9,258 bases of DNA from an uncultured Propioniciclava sp. (lineage in GTDB: Bacteria > Actinomycetota > Actinomycetes > Propionibacteriales > Propionibacteriaceae), in assembly GCA_937872005.1 (NCBI GenBank), contig CALMPQ010000278.1, positions 1-9,258 of the forward strand, given 5' to 3'. Shown here in pieces: positions 1-6,621 of this stretch; within the stretch, counting starts at the first letter, position 1; each line of letters begins with the position of its first letter. A program made the position numbers and the translations under genes. Under the pieces are notes generated by a model. That model was given only the letters and a program-made list of their open reading frames with translations, had not been told where the DNA came from and made no database searches.

Positions 1-42
1 CCTGAGGCGAGCGTGCTTGGACCGCGGTGTCGGGTGCGGGTC

Positions 43-116
43 TTTGACGCTGGATGGCCCCGGACCGTCAAAAATTCCGGGGCCAGTTTGACGCTCAGCG
101 AGCGCGCACCGTCAAA
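43..116. repeat. Two 30-bp inverted-repeat elements in tandem
   Basis: Two elements share the layout TTTGACGCT-N12-ACCGTCAAA, at 43-72 and 87-116. Both are exactly 30 bp and are offset by 44 bp. The inner 7 bp of each arm (TTTGACG/CGTCAAA) form perfect inverted repeats, while the 12-bp middles differ. They lie just downstream of the degenerate nuclease gene. The regular spacing suggests an intergenic palindromic repeat or paired protein-binding sites. The arms and spacing are seen directly; the role is unknown. Confidence 0.7.
55..85 (-). terminator. Possible terminator hairpin after the nuclease remnant
   Basis: A perfect 10-bp inverted repeat, TGGCCCCGGA (55-64) and TCCGGGGCCA (76-85), has an 11-nt loop. 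It lies about 50 bp past the stop of the minus-strand nuclease remnant. There is no T-run after the stem on either strand, so it would be a U-less hairpin terminator of the sort often proposed in actinomycetes. The left arm lies in the spacer of the first 30-bp element. The right arm ends 2 bp before the second element, so it may instead belong to that repeat structure. Confidence 0.4.
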
Positions 117-136
117 GACTCGGGCGCGACACCACC

Positions 137-473
137 TCAGCGGTGCTGGTGCAGCAGCTTGGTGTCGATCCAGACCAGGCGGTGGTCGCTGGAGGGGAAC
201 GGCCACACCCCGGTCAACCGCGACAGCGGGTTGGTGCTGGCCGGCCAGAACACGCCCCCGTCGAGCACGGGCAGGTTCTTGCTCGGCAGCACGTAGTCGA
301 CGCGGATGTTGCCCGGCGGCTCGGAGAAGTCGGCCGTGTCGTAGCGCGGGCCTGCGCGGTGGGTGAGGTTGTCACGCCCCTGCAACGCGGACGCCTCGGC
401 CCCGCCCTCGCTGGCCGGGATGCGCGGCGGCCGTGCAGGCAGCGGCGACGCGGAGCTTGGTGGTGGGGGTCAT
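137..473 (-). pseudogene. Remnant of a secreted endonuclease/exonuclease/phosphatase family protein
   Basis: The last ~100 codons (from about position 424 down to the stop at 137-139) read as the C-terminus of a DNase I-like phosphoesterase. Visible motifs are DTADF, a GNIRVDYVLPS strand, GVFWPA, and the terminal SSDHR with the Asp-His pair used in catalysis by this family. The N-terminal catalytic half is missing. An ATG at 471-473 in a different frame encodes MTPTTKLRVAAACTAAA, which looks like the start of a secretion signal, and then shifts into nonsense and stops after 33 codons. The simplest reading is one internal deletion, with its junction near 421-427, that removed most of the enzyme and broke the frame. 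The C-terminal frame itself is closed by a TGA at 470-472, and its only start is a weak TTG at 385. A product is unlikely, and if made it could not be an active nuclease. Family assignment is from motifs; the deletion is inferred. Confidence 0.72.
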
Positions 474-536
474 GCGATGACGCTAGCCACCTCGCGGCGG
501 GGTTGGGCGAACATCACGCGACGAGCGAGCGAACAA

Positions 537-1190
537 TCACCGAACGTCGTACTCGTCGTACGGCACGGGCCACGGGTCGCGACCGTACGGGCCGGAGTGG
601 CCGTACCCCACCTCGAGGGCGAGCTGGTCCGCGACCCAGACCGACGCCGAGCGGGCCGCCTGTTCCAGGTCGAGCCCGCCCCGGGCCAGTTCGCGGCAAC
701 GCGCGGCGTGCACGTCGTCGCCCAGGCAGCGCTGGCGAACCTCCGCCCTGATCTCCTCGAACAGGTCGCGGTCACGCGACCCGGAGCGGTCGGCCAGCGC
801 CAGGACGAGCGTGACGAGGTCCGCGTTCGTGAGCCCGGGCACGCCCTTGCGCTCGATGCGCTGGATCGGTGCTGCCGGGGGGGTCAGCAACATCGCACGC
901 TTCCAGTCGTGGGCCCCTTGGGTGACCAGGTTGCGCAGACGCTCGGGCAGCAGGGGATCGGGGCAGCCACGCTCCTCGAGCGGCAGCATCTGGCGCAGGT
1001 ACTTCGTCACGGTGGGGCGGGAGCGGCCACCCTTCTCGATGACCGCATCGAGGTCGGCCCCCGCCCGCACCAGCTCGACCCAGTGCTCGAACTCCGCGAG
1101 CTGGACGGGGCCGGTGGGGGTGACGGGTCGGGTGGGGAGCGACGTCTGGGCGCCGTTGAGGTGGGGGACGGGGGTCAGGTGGCTGGGCAT
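537..1190 (-). CDS. Uncharacterised 217-aa protein with an HTH-like segment
   Basis: I do not recognise this family. The start is the ATG at 1188-1190, supported by a strong GAGAGGAGAA ribosome site 6-7 nt upstream. The N-terminal ~30 residues are rich in proline and threonine and probably disordered. Residues 47-68, with the core GGRSRPTVTKYL, resemble a short helix-turn-helix of the kind found in recombinases and small regulators, preceded by a helix with FEHWVELVRAG. The remainder is charged and helical, with no signal peptide or membrane segment and three cysteines (C76, C155, C165) that do not form a zinc motif. The C-terminus is acidic and tyrosine-rich (YDEYDVR). It is divergent from dinG across a 141-bp gap that contains a small palindrome and a direct repeat. 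It runs co-directionally into the nuclease remnant 64 bp downstream. A DNA-binding role is an inference from the HTH-like segment only. Confidence 0.7.
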   Translation of the reverse strand: MPSHLTPVPHLNGAQTSLPTRPVTPTGPVQLAEFEHWVELVRAGADLDAVIEKGGRSRPTVTKYLRQMLPLEERGCPDPLLPERLRNLVTQGAHDWKRAMLLTPPAAPIQRIERKGVPGLTNADLVTLVLALADRSGSRDRDLFEEIRAEVRQRCLGDDVHAARCRELARGGLDLEQAARSASVWVADQLALEVGYGHSGPYGRDPWPVPYDEYDVR

Positions 1191-1214
1191 GAGGTTCTCC
1201 TCTCGGTGGCCCAG

Positions 1215-1245
1215 AACTTAGGCAGCCCACCCCCAGCTACGTCAC
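1215..1245 (-). promoter_or_regulatory. Candidate promoter of the 217-aa gene
   Basis: On the minus strand TAAGTT (1220-1215) fits the actinobacterial TANNNT -10. A GTGACG/TGACGT stretch at 1245-1239 lies 18-19 bp upstream as a poor -35. It would start transcription near 1208, ahead of the ribosome site. Support is modest. Confidence 0.3.
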
Positions 1246-1250
1246 CGTAG
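1237..1250. promoter_or_regulatory. 14-bp palindrome, operator candidate
   Basis: CTACG-TCAC-CGTAG is a perfect 5+4+5 inverted repeat in the gap between the divergent 217-aa gene and dinG. It overlaps the candidate -35 of the 217-aa gene. Its position suits an operator, and no known regulator motif is recognised. Confidence 0.35.
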
Positions 1251-1251
1251 G

Positions 1252-1271
1252 TGTTGTCCGAATGTTGTCCG
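1252..1271. repeat. 9-bp direct repeat with 11-bp period
   Basis: TGTTGTCCG occurs at 1252-1260 and again at 1263-1271, one helical turn apart, between the divergent genes. Such phased direct repeats can bind a regulator on one face of the DNA. The function is unknown. Confidence 0.45.
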
Positions 1272-1331
1272 TGTGCTTCCCCGGCGGGCCACGGCCGGGG
1301 GACGCCGTGCCGGTGAAGTAGCCTCGGGAAG

Positions 1332-3320
1332 GTGCCCTCACGAACCGACCAGATCCTCGACGCCGCCGTCGCAGCGATCGGGGGTGCGCCCCGGGAGGGG
1401 CAGGTGACGATGGCACGTGCCATCGAGCACGCCTTCGACCAGGGGGAACACCTGCTCGTGCAGGCCGGCACGGGCACCGGAAAGTCGTTGGGTTACCTCG
1501 CACCCGCGCTGGCGCACCTGCACGAGAACCCACGCGGCCGGGTCATCGTGGCGACCGCAACCCTGGCGCTCCAGGCGCAGCTGGCGAACTCCGACATCCC
1601 TGCCGCCCTCGACGCCGCAGAGAAGGTCACAGGACGCCGCGCCACCGCCGCCATCCTCAAGGGCCGCACCAACTACGCGTGCCTGCACCGCGTCATCGAG
1701 GGCGCCGGTGCCGAGCAGGATTCACTGCTCGGCGGTGAAACCCTCGCCGAGGGCCTGCGCGCCGCGAAGGCCGACGCGGCGTCCGTCGTCGGTGCCGAGG
1801 TGGTCGCCCTGCGCGAGTGGGTGCAGCAGGAACTGGACGCCGACGGCACCGGGGATCGCGACGACGCCCCCACTCACACGGCCGCCGCGTGGGCCCAGGT
1901 GTCGGTGCCGGTGCGGGAGTGCCTCGGTCAGCGCTGTTCCTTCTACGACCAGTGCTTCGTCGAGCGATCCCGCGAGGCCGCCCGCAACGCCCAGCTCGTG
2001 GTCACCAACCATGCCCTGCTGGCGATCGACGCGATGCACGGCAATACGGTCCTGCCCGAGCACGACTTCCTCGTCATCGACGAGGCGCACGAGTTGACGG
2101 CCCGGGTGACGGGCGCGGCGTCCCACGAGCTGAGCCCGCAGCAGGTCGAGCGGGTCGCCCGGCGTGCCATGACCCACGTGGACGACGACGACCTCGCCAT
2201 CGAGTTCCTCGACCTCGGCGACGCCCTGCTACAGGCGCTCGAGGCCGCCCCGCTGGAACGGATCGAGGACCCCGAGTCCCCGGTGCTCGCGGTGCTGGGT
2301 CGCATCCGCGACGTCAGTCGCGCCGTCGTCAGCGAACTCAAGGGCGACGACCCCGAGGTCAAGCAGGCCAACGCCGCAGCGAAGGAGGTCTTCGACGTCG
2401 CCGACGCGATGGGCGCGCTGAAGCCCACCGACGTGCTGTGGGTCAGTGAACGGGAGCGCTTCGGCCGCTGGCTCGTCGTGGCCCCGCTCGACGTGGCGGG
2501 GCTGCTGCGCGAGCGGGTCCTGTCGAACACCACGACGGTGCTCACCTCGGCGACGCTCAAGCTGGGCGGCGACTTCGAGCCGGTGGCCTCGTCGGTCGGG
2601 CTCAGCCGCAAGGACCGGCTGCTCGACACCGAACCCGAGGAACGCTCCGGCCTGGAGTGGCGCGCCCTCGACGTCGGCTCGCCCTTCGACTACGCGCGCC
2701 AGGGCATCCTGTACGTCGCGCAGCACCTGCCGAACCCCCGCCGCGAGGGCATCACCCCCGAGGCGCTCGCGGAGGTCGCCGAGCTCGTCTGGGCTGCGGG
2801 AGGGCGCACACTGGGGCTGTTCGCGTCCCAGCGCAACGCCGAGGCGGCGGCGCGCCACTGCCGCGCGGAGCTGCCCAAGATGACGATCCTGTGCCAGGGC
2901 GACGCGCAGCTCTCGGAGCTGACCCGCCGGTTCCTCGACGAGCCGGAGACCAGCCTCTTCGGCACGCTGAGCCTGTGGCAGGGGGTCGACGTGCCCGGCG
3001 AGACCTGCCAGCTCGTGATCATCGACAAGATCCCCTTCCCGCGGCCTGACGAACCGCTGCTGCAGGCCCGCCAACAGGCGGTGGCGCTGGGCGGCGGCAA
3101 CGGCTTCATGGCGGTCGCCGCGACCCACGCGGCACTCCTGCTCGCGCAGGGGTCCGGGCGCCTCATCCGCCGCGTGTCCGACCGCGGGGTCGTGGCCATG
3201 CTCGACCCCCGGCTGCGGACGGCCCGCTACGGGTCGTTCCTGCGCGCCTCCATGCCGGGTTTCTGGTCGACCACCGACCGCGAGGTCGCGGTCAATGCCC
3301 TGCGTCGCCTGGCCGGTTGA
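1332..3320 (+). CDS. dinG: DinG/XPD-family iron-sulfur ATP-dependent DNA helicase
   Basis: This 662-aa protein is a superfamily 2 helicase that would unwind DNA 5' to 3' during repair or when replication meets R-loops. Walker A is AGTGTGKS (45-52), the DEAH box is at 250-253 (VIDEAH), motif III is SATL (406-409), and motif VI is QGSGRLIR (606-613). Four cysteines at 117, 197, 202 and 208 sit between Walker A and DEAH, as expected for the 4Fe-4S cluster of XPD/DinG enzymes. Length and order fit the short actinobacterial form, which lacks the N-terminal exonuclease domain of some Gram-positive DinG proteins. The start is a GTG at 1332, chosen because the family's N-terminal residues (AAVAAIGGAPREGQ) follow at once. 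There is no well-spaced Shine-Dalgarno site, and a TAGCCT 7 nt upstream suggests a leaderless message. No SOS box is visible upstream. The family is certain; the exact biological role in this organism is inferred. Confidence 0.93.
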   Translation: MPSRTDQILDAAVAAIGGAPREGQVTMARAIEHAFDQGEHLLVQAGTGTGKSLGYLAPALAHLHENPRGRVIVATATLALQAQLANSDIPAALDAAEKVTGRRATAAILKGRTNYACLHRVIEGAGAEQDSLLGGETLAEGLRAAKADAASVVGAEVVALREWVQQELDADGTGDRDDAPTHTAAAWAQVSVPVRECLGQRCSFYDQCFVERSREAARNAQLVVTNHALLAIDAMHGNTVLPEHDFLVIDEAHELTARVTGAASHELSPQQVERVARRAMTHVDDDDLAIEFLDLGDALLQALEAAPLERIEDPESPVLAVLGRIRDVSRAVVSELKGDDPEVKQANAAAKEVFDVADAMGALKPTDVLWVSERERFGRWLVVAPLDVAGLLRERVLSNTTTVLTSATLKLGGDFEPVASSVGLSRKDRLLDTEPEERSGLEWRALDVGSPFDYARQGILYVAQHLPNPRREGITPEALAEVAELVWAAGGRTLGLFASQRNAEAAARHCRAELPKMTILCQGDAQLSELTRRFLDEPETSLFGTLSLWQGVDVPGETCQLVIIDKIPFPRPDEPLLQARQQAVALGGGNGFMAVAATHAALLLAQGSGRLIRRVSDRGVVAMLDPRLRTARYGSFLRASMPGFWSTTDREVAVNALRRLAG

Positions 3321-5777
3321 TCACTCCCCGAGTGCGAGGGCGGCCGCGGGCGGCACCTGGGCGGCCCTGATCGAGGGCAGCACGGACGCCAGCCACCCGG
3401 CCAGCAGCGCTGCTGCGGCGATGAGCGCCAACCGAGCCCACGGAACAGTCAGGACGACCGTCGCGTCGGAGGCGACAAGGGACGACACCCCCGCGAAGCC
3501 GTAGACCACGCCGAGCACCAACCCGAGCACGACCGCGACGGCGGCGAGCAGCGCGGCCTCCCAGCCGAGCGAGGCCCGCAGCTGGCCCCGGGTCAGGCCC
3601 ATCGCGCGGAGCAGGCCCGACTCCTGGCGACGCTCGTGCACCGACAGGCCGAGGGTGTTGCCGATGCCGACCACGGCGATCACCACGGCCACGCCCAGCA
3701 GGCCCAGGACGACCAGGAGGATCGTGTCGATGACGCCCTGCAGCTGCACACGCTGGTCGGCCACCGAGATGATGTCGACGCCCGGACCGGCCTCGCCGAG
3801 CGCGGTGGCGATCCGGTCGACCGCCCCGACGGGGTCGGCCCCGTCGACGAACCGCATACCGAGGGAGCGGTGGGCCTCGGGGGCCAACTCCGCCAAGGTT
3901 GCCGACGTGAGCGCGGCCAACTGGCCCGCACCCGAGTTGACCCGCACGGTGACGTCCAGCGTGGAGGCGCCGCTGGTCAGCTTCACCCGGGACCCATCGG
4001 CCAGCTTGGCCCCCGGCCCCACGACGAGCACGCCGTCGGCGAGTCCGGCCAGCACGTCCGGAGTGCGGAGCGCACCCGCCTCCTCGGGGGCGATCCCGGT
4101 CAGGGCCAGCCACCCACCACCGGACGCCTCGGCGCTGCTCTGGGTGAGCACCGCCACTGCGGCCACGTCGGGCAGCGTGCGAGCCACCTCGACCTGCGCA
4201 TCGGTCAGGGCATCCCAGCTGCTGACTTGGGCGTCCATCGGGAACCGGGAATCGAGGTCGCGCTGGATCGACGCCTGCCCGGTCGCGGCGCCCACGGTCA
4301 TCATCGTGACCAGGGTCACCCCGACGAGGAGAGCACCCGCGGTGGCCGAGGCGCGGCCGGGGTTGCGAACGGCGTTCTCGGCGGCCAGTTCGGCGGGAAC
4401 CCCGCCGAGGCGACGCATCCCGGCGCCGAGCCCGCGGGCGACGAACGGGACGATGCGGCGTCCGAGTGCGAGTACGGCCACGACGCTGATGAGGCCGCCC
4501 GCGATGCCCACCAGCACGCTGAGGCCGGATGACACCTCCCGGGCGGGCAACACGACCGCGCCCACGGCGAGCAGCGCGAAGCCCCCGAGGGCCGCCGCCA
4601 CCGCGGCGACCGGACGCCCCTGCCGGGCCCGCGGGTCGACCGCGGTCGCGACCTGGGGGCGCAGCGCGGCCAGCGGCGGGACGCCGGTGGCTTGGCGCGC
4701 CGGGACGAGCGCCGCGACGACGGCCAGCAGCACGCCCACGACGAGCGGGACTGCGACGTCTCGCGGCGCGAGGGCGAGCCCGTCGATGCGCATGAGGTGA
4801 CTGCCGCGGGTGAGCGGGGCGACGATCGCGACGGCTGCCGCACCCAGCGCCAAACCGACGAGCGAGGAGACGAGCCCGAGCAGGGCGGCCTCGGCGATGA
4901 CCGTCCGGAACACCTGGTCGCGCGTCGCGCCCACGGTGCGCAGCAGGGCGAGTTGGCGGGTGCGCTGGGCGATCAGGATCGCGAAGGTGTTCGCGACCAC
5001 CAGCCCGGCCACGATCACCGCGACGGCGCCGAAGGCGAGCAGCATGACGGCGAACTGCTCCGACCCGCGGGTGAACTCGCGCACCCGCTGGTCGGACGCC
5101 TCCGACGCGGTGAGCACGGCTGCGTTCGTGCCGGCGGTGGCGGGGAGCGCGCGGACGGCGTCCGCGACCTGGTGCTCGGTGCCGGACCCGTGGACGTACA
5201 GGTCGGTGTAGGTCGTGCGTCCGGAGAGGGCGCTGAAGTCGGCCATCCGCAGGAACGCGTGGGGCATGGCCGGGTCGGTGGTCGTGTCCGTGGCGGCGTC
5301 GATGATGCCGACGAGGGTGAAGTCGTGCCGATTCTCGGCGTCGAGGGTGACGGTGTCGCCCAGCTTCCAGCCGCGCAGGTTGGCGGCGACCTCGTTGACG
5401 AGCACCTCGCCGGGGGCGTCGGGGAGGCGTCCGTCGAGCAGGCGCGTGCGGTCGCTGAGTTCGGGCACGGTCTGCAGCGCGAACATCTGGCCCGAACTCT
5501 GGGTGATGTTCATCGCGTACGTCGAGACGGTGGGGCGCACCCGGTCGACCTCAGGCAGCGCCTGGACAGCGGCCACATACGTGTCGGTGAGCTGCGGCGC
5601 GTCGGACCGGTCGCTGTCCTGGGTGAGGACGACCTTCGCGTCACGGATCGCCCCACCGGCGGCGGCGCGCAGGGTCGCGTCGAGCGACGTGCCGAGCATG
5701 AGCGCGGCCGCGATGAAGCCGACACCGAGGGCGAGGGCGAGGGCCGCCGAGAGGAGGCGGCGTGGGGAGGTCAGCAC
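3321..5777 (-). CDS. MacB/FtsX-type ABC transporter permease
   Basis: This 818-aa membrane protein is the permease of an export or mechanotransmission ABC system. Its order is an N-terminal membrane segment (about 8-28), a first extracytoplasmic MacB-like domain (30-240), and an FtsX domain with three helices (244-268, 293-320, 340-360). A linker with two helices follows (390-437), then another helix (about 480-498), a second outer domain (500-680), and a second FtsX domain (685-706, 740-765, 783-803). That gives ten helices in all. The motif LALLRTVGATRDQV and its partner SGLLRAMGLTRGQL are the coupling-helix regions that contact the ATPase, confirming the internal duplication. No cysteine is visible. 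The start is a GTG at 5777, only 4 nt after the ATPase stop, so translation is probably coupled. The frame stays open further upstream, but those 64 codons are antisense-like text inside the ATPase gene. The substrate is unknown; lipoprotein, peptide or antibiotic export and cell-wall control are all possible. Confidence 0.9.
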   Translation of the reverse strand: MLTSPRRLLSAALALALGVGFIAAALMLGTSLDATLRAAAGGAIRDAKVVLTQDSDRSDAPQLTDTYVAAVQALPEVDRVRPTVSTYAMNITQSSGQMFALQTVPELSDRTRLLDGRLPDAPGEVLVNEVAANLRGWKLGDTVTLDAENRHDFTLVGIIDAATDTTTDPAMPHAFLRMADFSALSGRTTYTDLYVHGSGTEHQVADAVRALPATAGTNAAVLTASEASDQRVREFTRGSEQFAVMLLAFGAVAVIVAGLVVANTFAILIAQRTRQLALLRTVGATRDQVFRTVIAEAALLGLVSSLVGLALGAAAVAIVAPLTRGSHLMRIDGLALAPRDVAVPLVVGVLLAVVAALVPARQATGVPPLAALRPQVATAVDPRARQGRPVAAVAAALGGFALLAVGAVVLPAREVSSGLSVLVGIAGGLISVVAVLALGRRIVPFVARGLGAGMRRLGGVPAELAAENAVRNPGRASATAGALLVGVTLVTMMTVGAATGQASIQRDLDSRFPMDAQVSSWDALTDAQVEVARTLPDVAAVAVLTQSSAEASGGGWLALTGIAPEEAGALRTPDVLAGLADGVLVVGPGAKLADGSRVKLTSGASTLDVTVRVNSGAGQLAALTSATLAELAPEAHRSLGMRFVDGADPVGAVDRIATALGEAGPGVDIISVADQRVQLQGVIDTILLVVLGLLGVAVVIAVVGIGNTLGLSVHERRQESGLLRAMGLTRGQLRASLGWEAALLAAVAVVLGLVLGVVYGFAGVSSLVASDATVVLTVPWARLALIAAAALLAGWLASVLPSIRAAQVPPAAALALGE

Positions 5778-5781
5778 CGGG

Positions 5782-6489
5782 TCACCGCCCGGTGGGCGCA
5801 GCGGCGCGTTCGTCGGCGGCGATGCGCCCGTCGGCCAGACGGAGCACACGGTCGGCGTACGAGGCTGCGTTCGCGTCGTGGGTGACCATGACGATGGTCT
5901 GGCCAAGGTCGGTGACCGAGGCGCGCAGGAACGTGAGCAACTGCTCCGAGGCCTGCGAGTCCAGTGCACCTGTGGGCTCGTCGGCGAAGACGACGTCGGG
6001 CTTGGTGATCAGCGCCCGGGCGGCGGCTACCCGTTGCTGTTGCCCGCCGGAGAGCTCCGAGGGGCGGTGGGTGAGGCGGTCGCCGAGGCCGAGGACCGAG
6101 ACGACGTGGTCGAACCACGCGTCGTCGGGCTTGCGGTTGGCGAGCTTGAGGGGGAGCACGATGTTGGCGCGGGCGTCCATGGTGGGGAGCAGGTTGAAGG
6201 CCTGGAAGATGAAGCCGACGCGCTCGCGGCGCAGCAGCGTGAGCGCCTTGTCATCGAGGCTGGTGATCTCGACATCGCCGATCCAGGAACGGCCCGACGT
6301 GGCGGCGTCCAGGCCGGCGGTGAGGTGCATGAGGGTGGACTTGCCCGACCCCGACGGACCCATCACGGCGGTGAACTCGCCGCGCTGGATGTCGACGCTC
6401 ACGGCGTCCAGCGCGCGGACGAGCGTCTCGCCGCTTCCGTAGGTCTTGGTCAGGGTCTCGGTGCGGACGGCCGCGCCGGGTGTGGACAT
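5782..6489 (-). CDS. MacB/LolD-type ABC transporter ATP-binding protein
   Basis: This 235-aa cytoplasmic ATPase powers the permease encoded directly downstream. All motifs are intact: Walker A GPSGSGKST (44-52), Q-loop glutamine 96 in IFQAFNLLP, signature LSGGQQQR (146-153), Walker B VVFADE (166-171), D-loop ALD (175-177), and H-loop histidine 204 in VTHD. The FNLLPTMDARANIVLPL stretch and the ADEPTGALD block are typical of the LolD/MacB/FtsE branch rather than importers. The start is the ATG at 6487-6489 with GAGGAG about 6 nt upstream. That ribosome site lies inside a strong inverted repeat (6494-6539), so translation may be restrained. A hairpin separates the gene from lexA upstream, so it is probably its own transcription unit. 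Neither neighbour reveals the substrate. Confidence 0.95.
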   Translation of the reverse strand: MSTPGAAVRTETLTKTYGSGETLVRALDAVSVDIQRGEFTAVMGPSGSGKSTLMHLTAGLDAATSGRSWIGDVEITSLDDKALTLLRRERVGFIFQAFNLLPTMDARANIVLPLKLANRKPDDAWFDHVVSVLGLGDRLTHRPSELSGGQQQRVAAARALITKPDVVFADEPTGALDSQASEQLLTFLRASVTDLGQTIVMVTHDANAASYADRVLRLADGRIAADERAAAPTGR

Positions 6490-6493
6490 GGAA

Positions 6494-6539
6494 ACTCCTC
6501 GTCACAGTTCGGGTTACCCCCGGAACGGTAACGAGGAGT
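6494..6539 (-). promoter_or_regulatory. Leader hairpin that would sequester the ABC ATPase ribosome site
   Basis: In the sense of the mRNA, ACTCCTCGT (6539-6531) is perfectly complementary to ACGAGGAGT (6502-6494), which contains the Shine-Dalgarno sequence of the ATPase. Inside this 9-bp stem, GTTC (6526-6523) and GGG (6521-6519) pair with CCC (6513-6511) and GAAC (6510-6507), leaving one bulged C and a 5-nt loop. GTTACC and GGTAAC (6532-6527 and 6518-6513) form an alternative inner pairing. The structure is seen directly. Control by temperature, ligand or a DNA-binding operator instead of RNA folding is inference. Confidence 0.55.
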
Positions 6540-6574
6540 CGCCTTGGGCGGATCGACCGGTGGTCGGGATGGTT

Positions 6575-6613
6575 CTCCCCCCACGGGACCATGGTCTGGT
6601 CCGATCGGGGGAG
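6575..6613 (-). terminator. Hairpin terminator of lexA
   Basis: CTCCCCC (6575-6581) pairs with GGGGGAG (6607-6613). An inner GGACCA (6586-6591) pairs with TGGTCC (6597-6602) over a 5-nt loop, and a 4x4 internal loop separates the two stems. It begins 8 nt past the lexA stop. No T-run follows, so it would be a U-less terminator. Its place between two same-strand genes supports the call. Confidence 0.55.
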
Positions 6614-6621
6614 CGCCAGAG

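Noticed and set aside
363..1250. Open frame of 295 codons on the plus strand
   Set aside because: It is the reverse complement of the 217-aa gene and the nuclease remnant, with low-complexity Arg/Gly/Ala text, no ribosome site and no recognisable motif.
1279..1300. Hairpin CCCCGGC/GCCGGGG as a terminator
   Set aside because: It lies between two divergent starts where no transcript ends. A GC-rich stem of 7 bp is common by chance in this sequence.
1206..1331. SOS box for dinG
   Set aside because: No sequence near TCGAAC-N4-GTTCGA is present. The TGTTGTCCG repeats do not fit.
2229..3128. 299-codon minus-strand frame inside dinG
   Set aside because: It lies wholly antisense to conserved helicase motifs. 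Long antisense frames are expected in very GC-rich genes.
5778..5969. 64-codon N-terminal extension of the permease into the ATPase gene
   Set aside because: Its text (tryptophan, cysteine and arginine-rich) is out-of-frame ATPase sequence. The GTG at 5777, 4 nt past the ATPase stop, precedes the real membrane segment.
3636..6531. Several plus-strand frames of 300-440 codons over the ABC operon
   Set aside because: They overlap intact transporter motifs on the minus strand and are rich in Arg, Gly, Ser and Pro with no domain. All are shadows.
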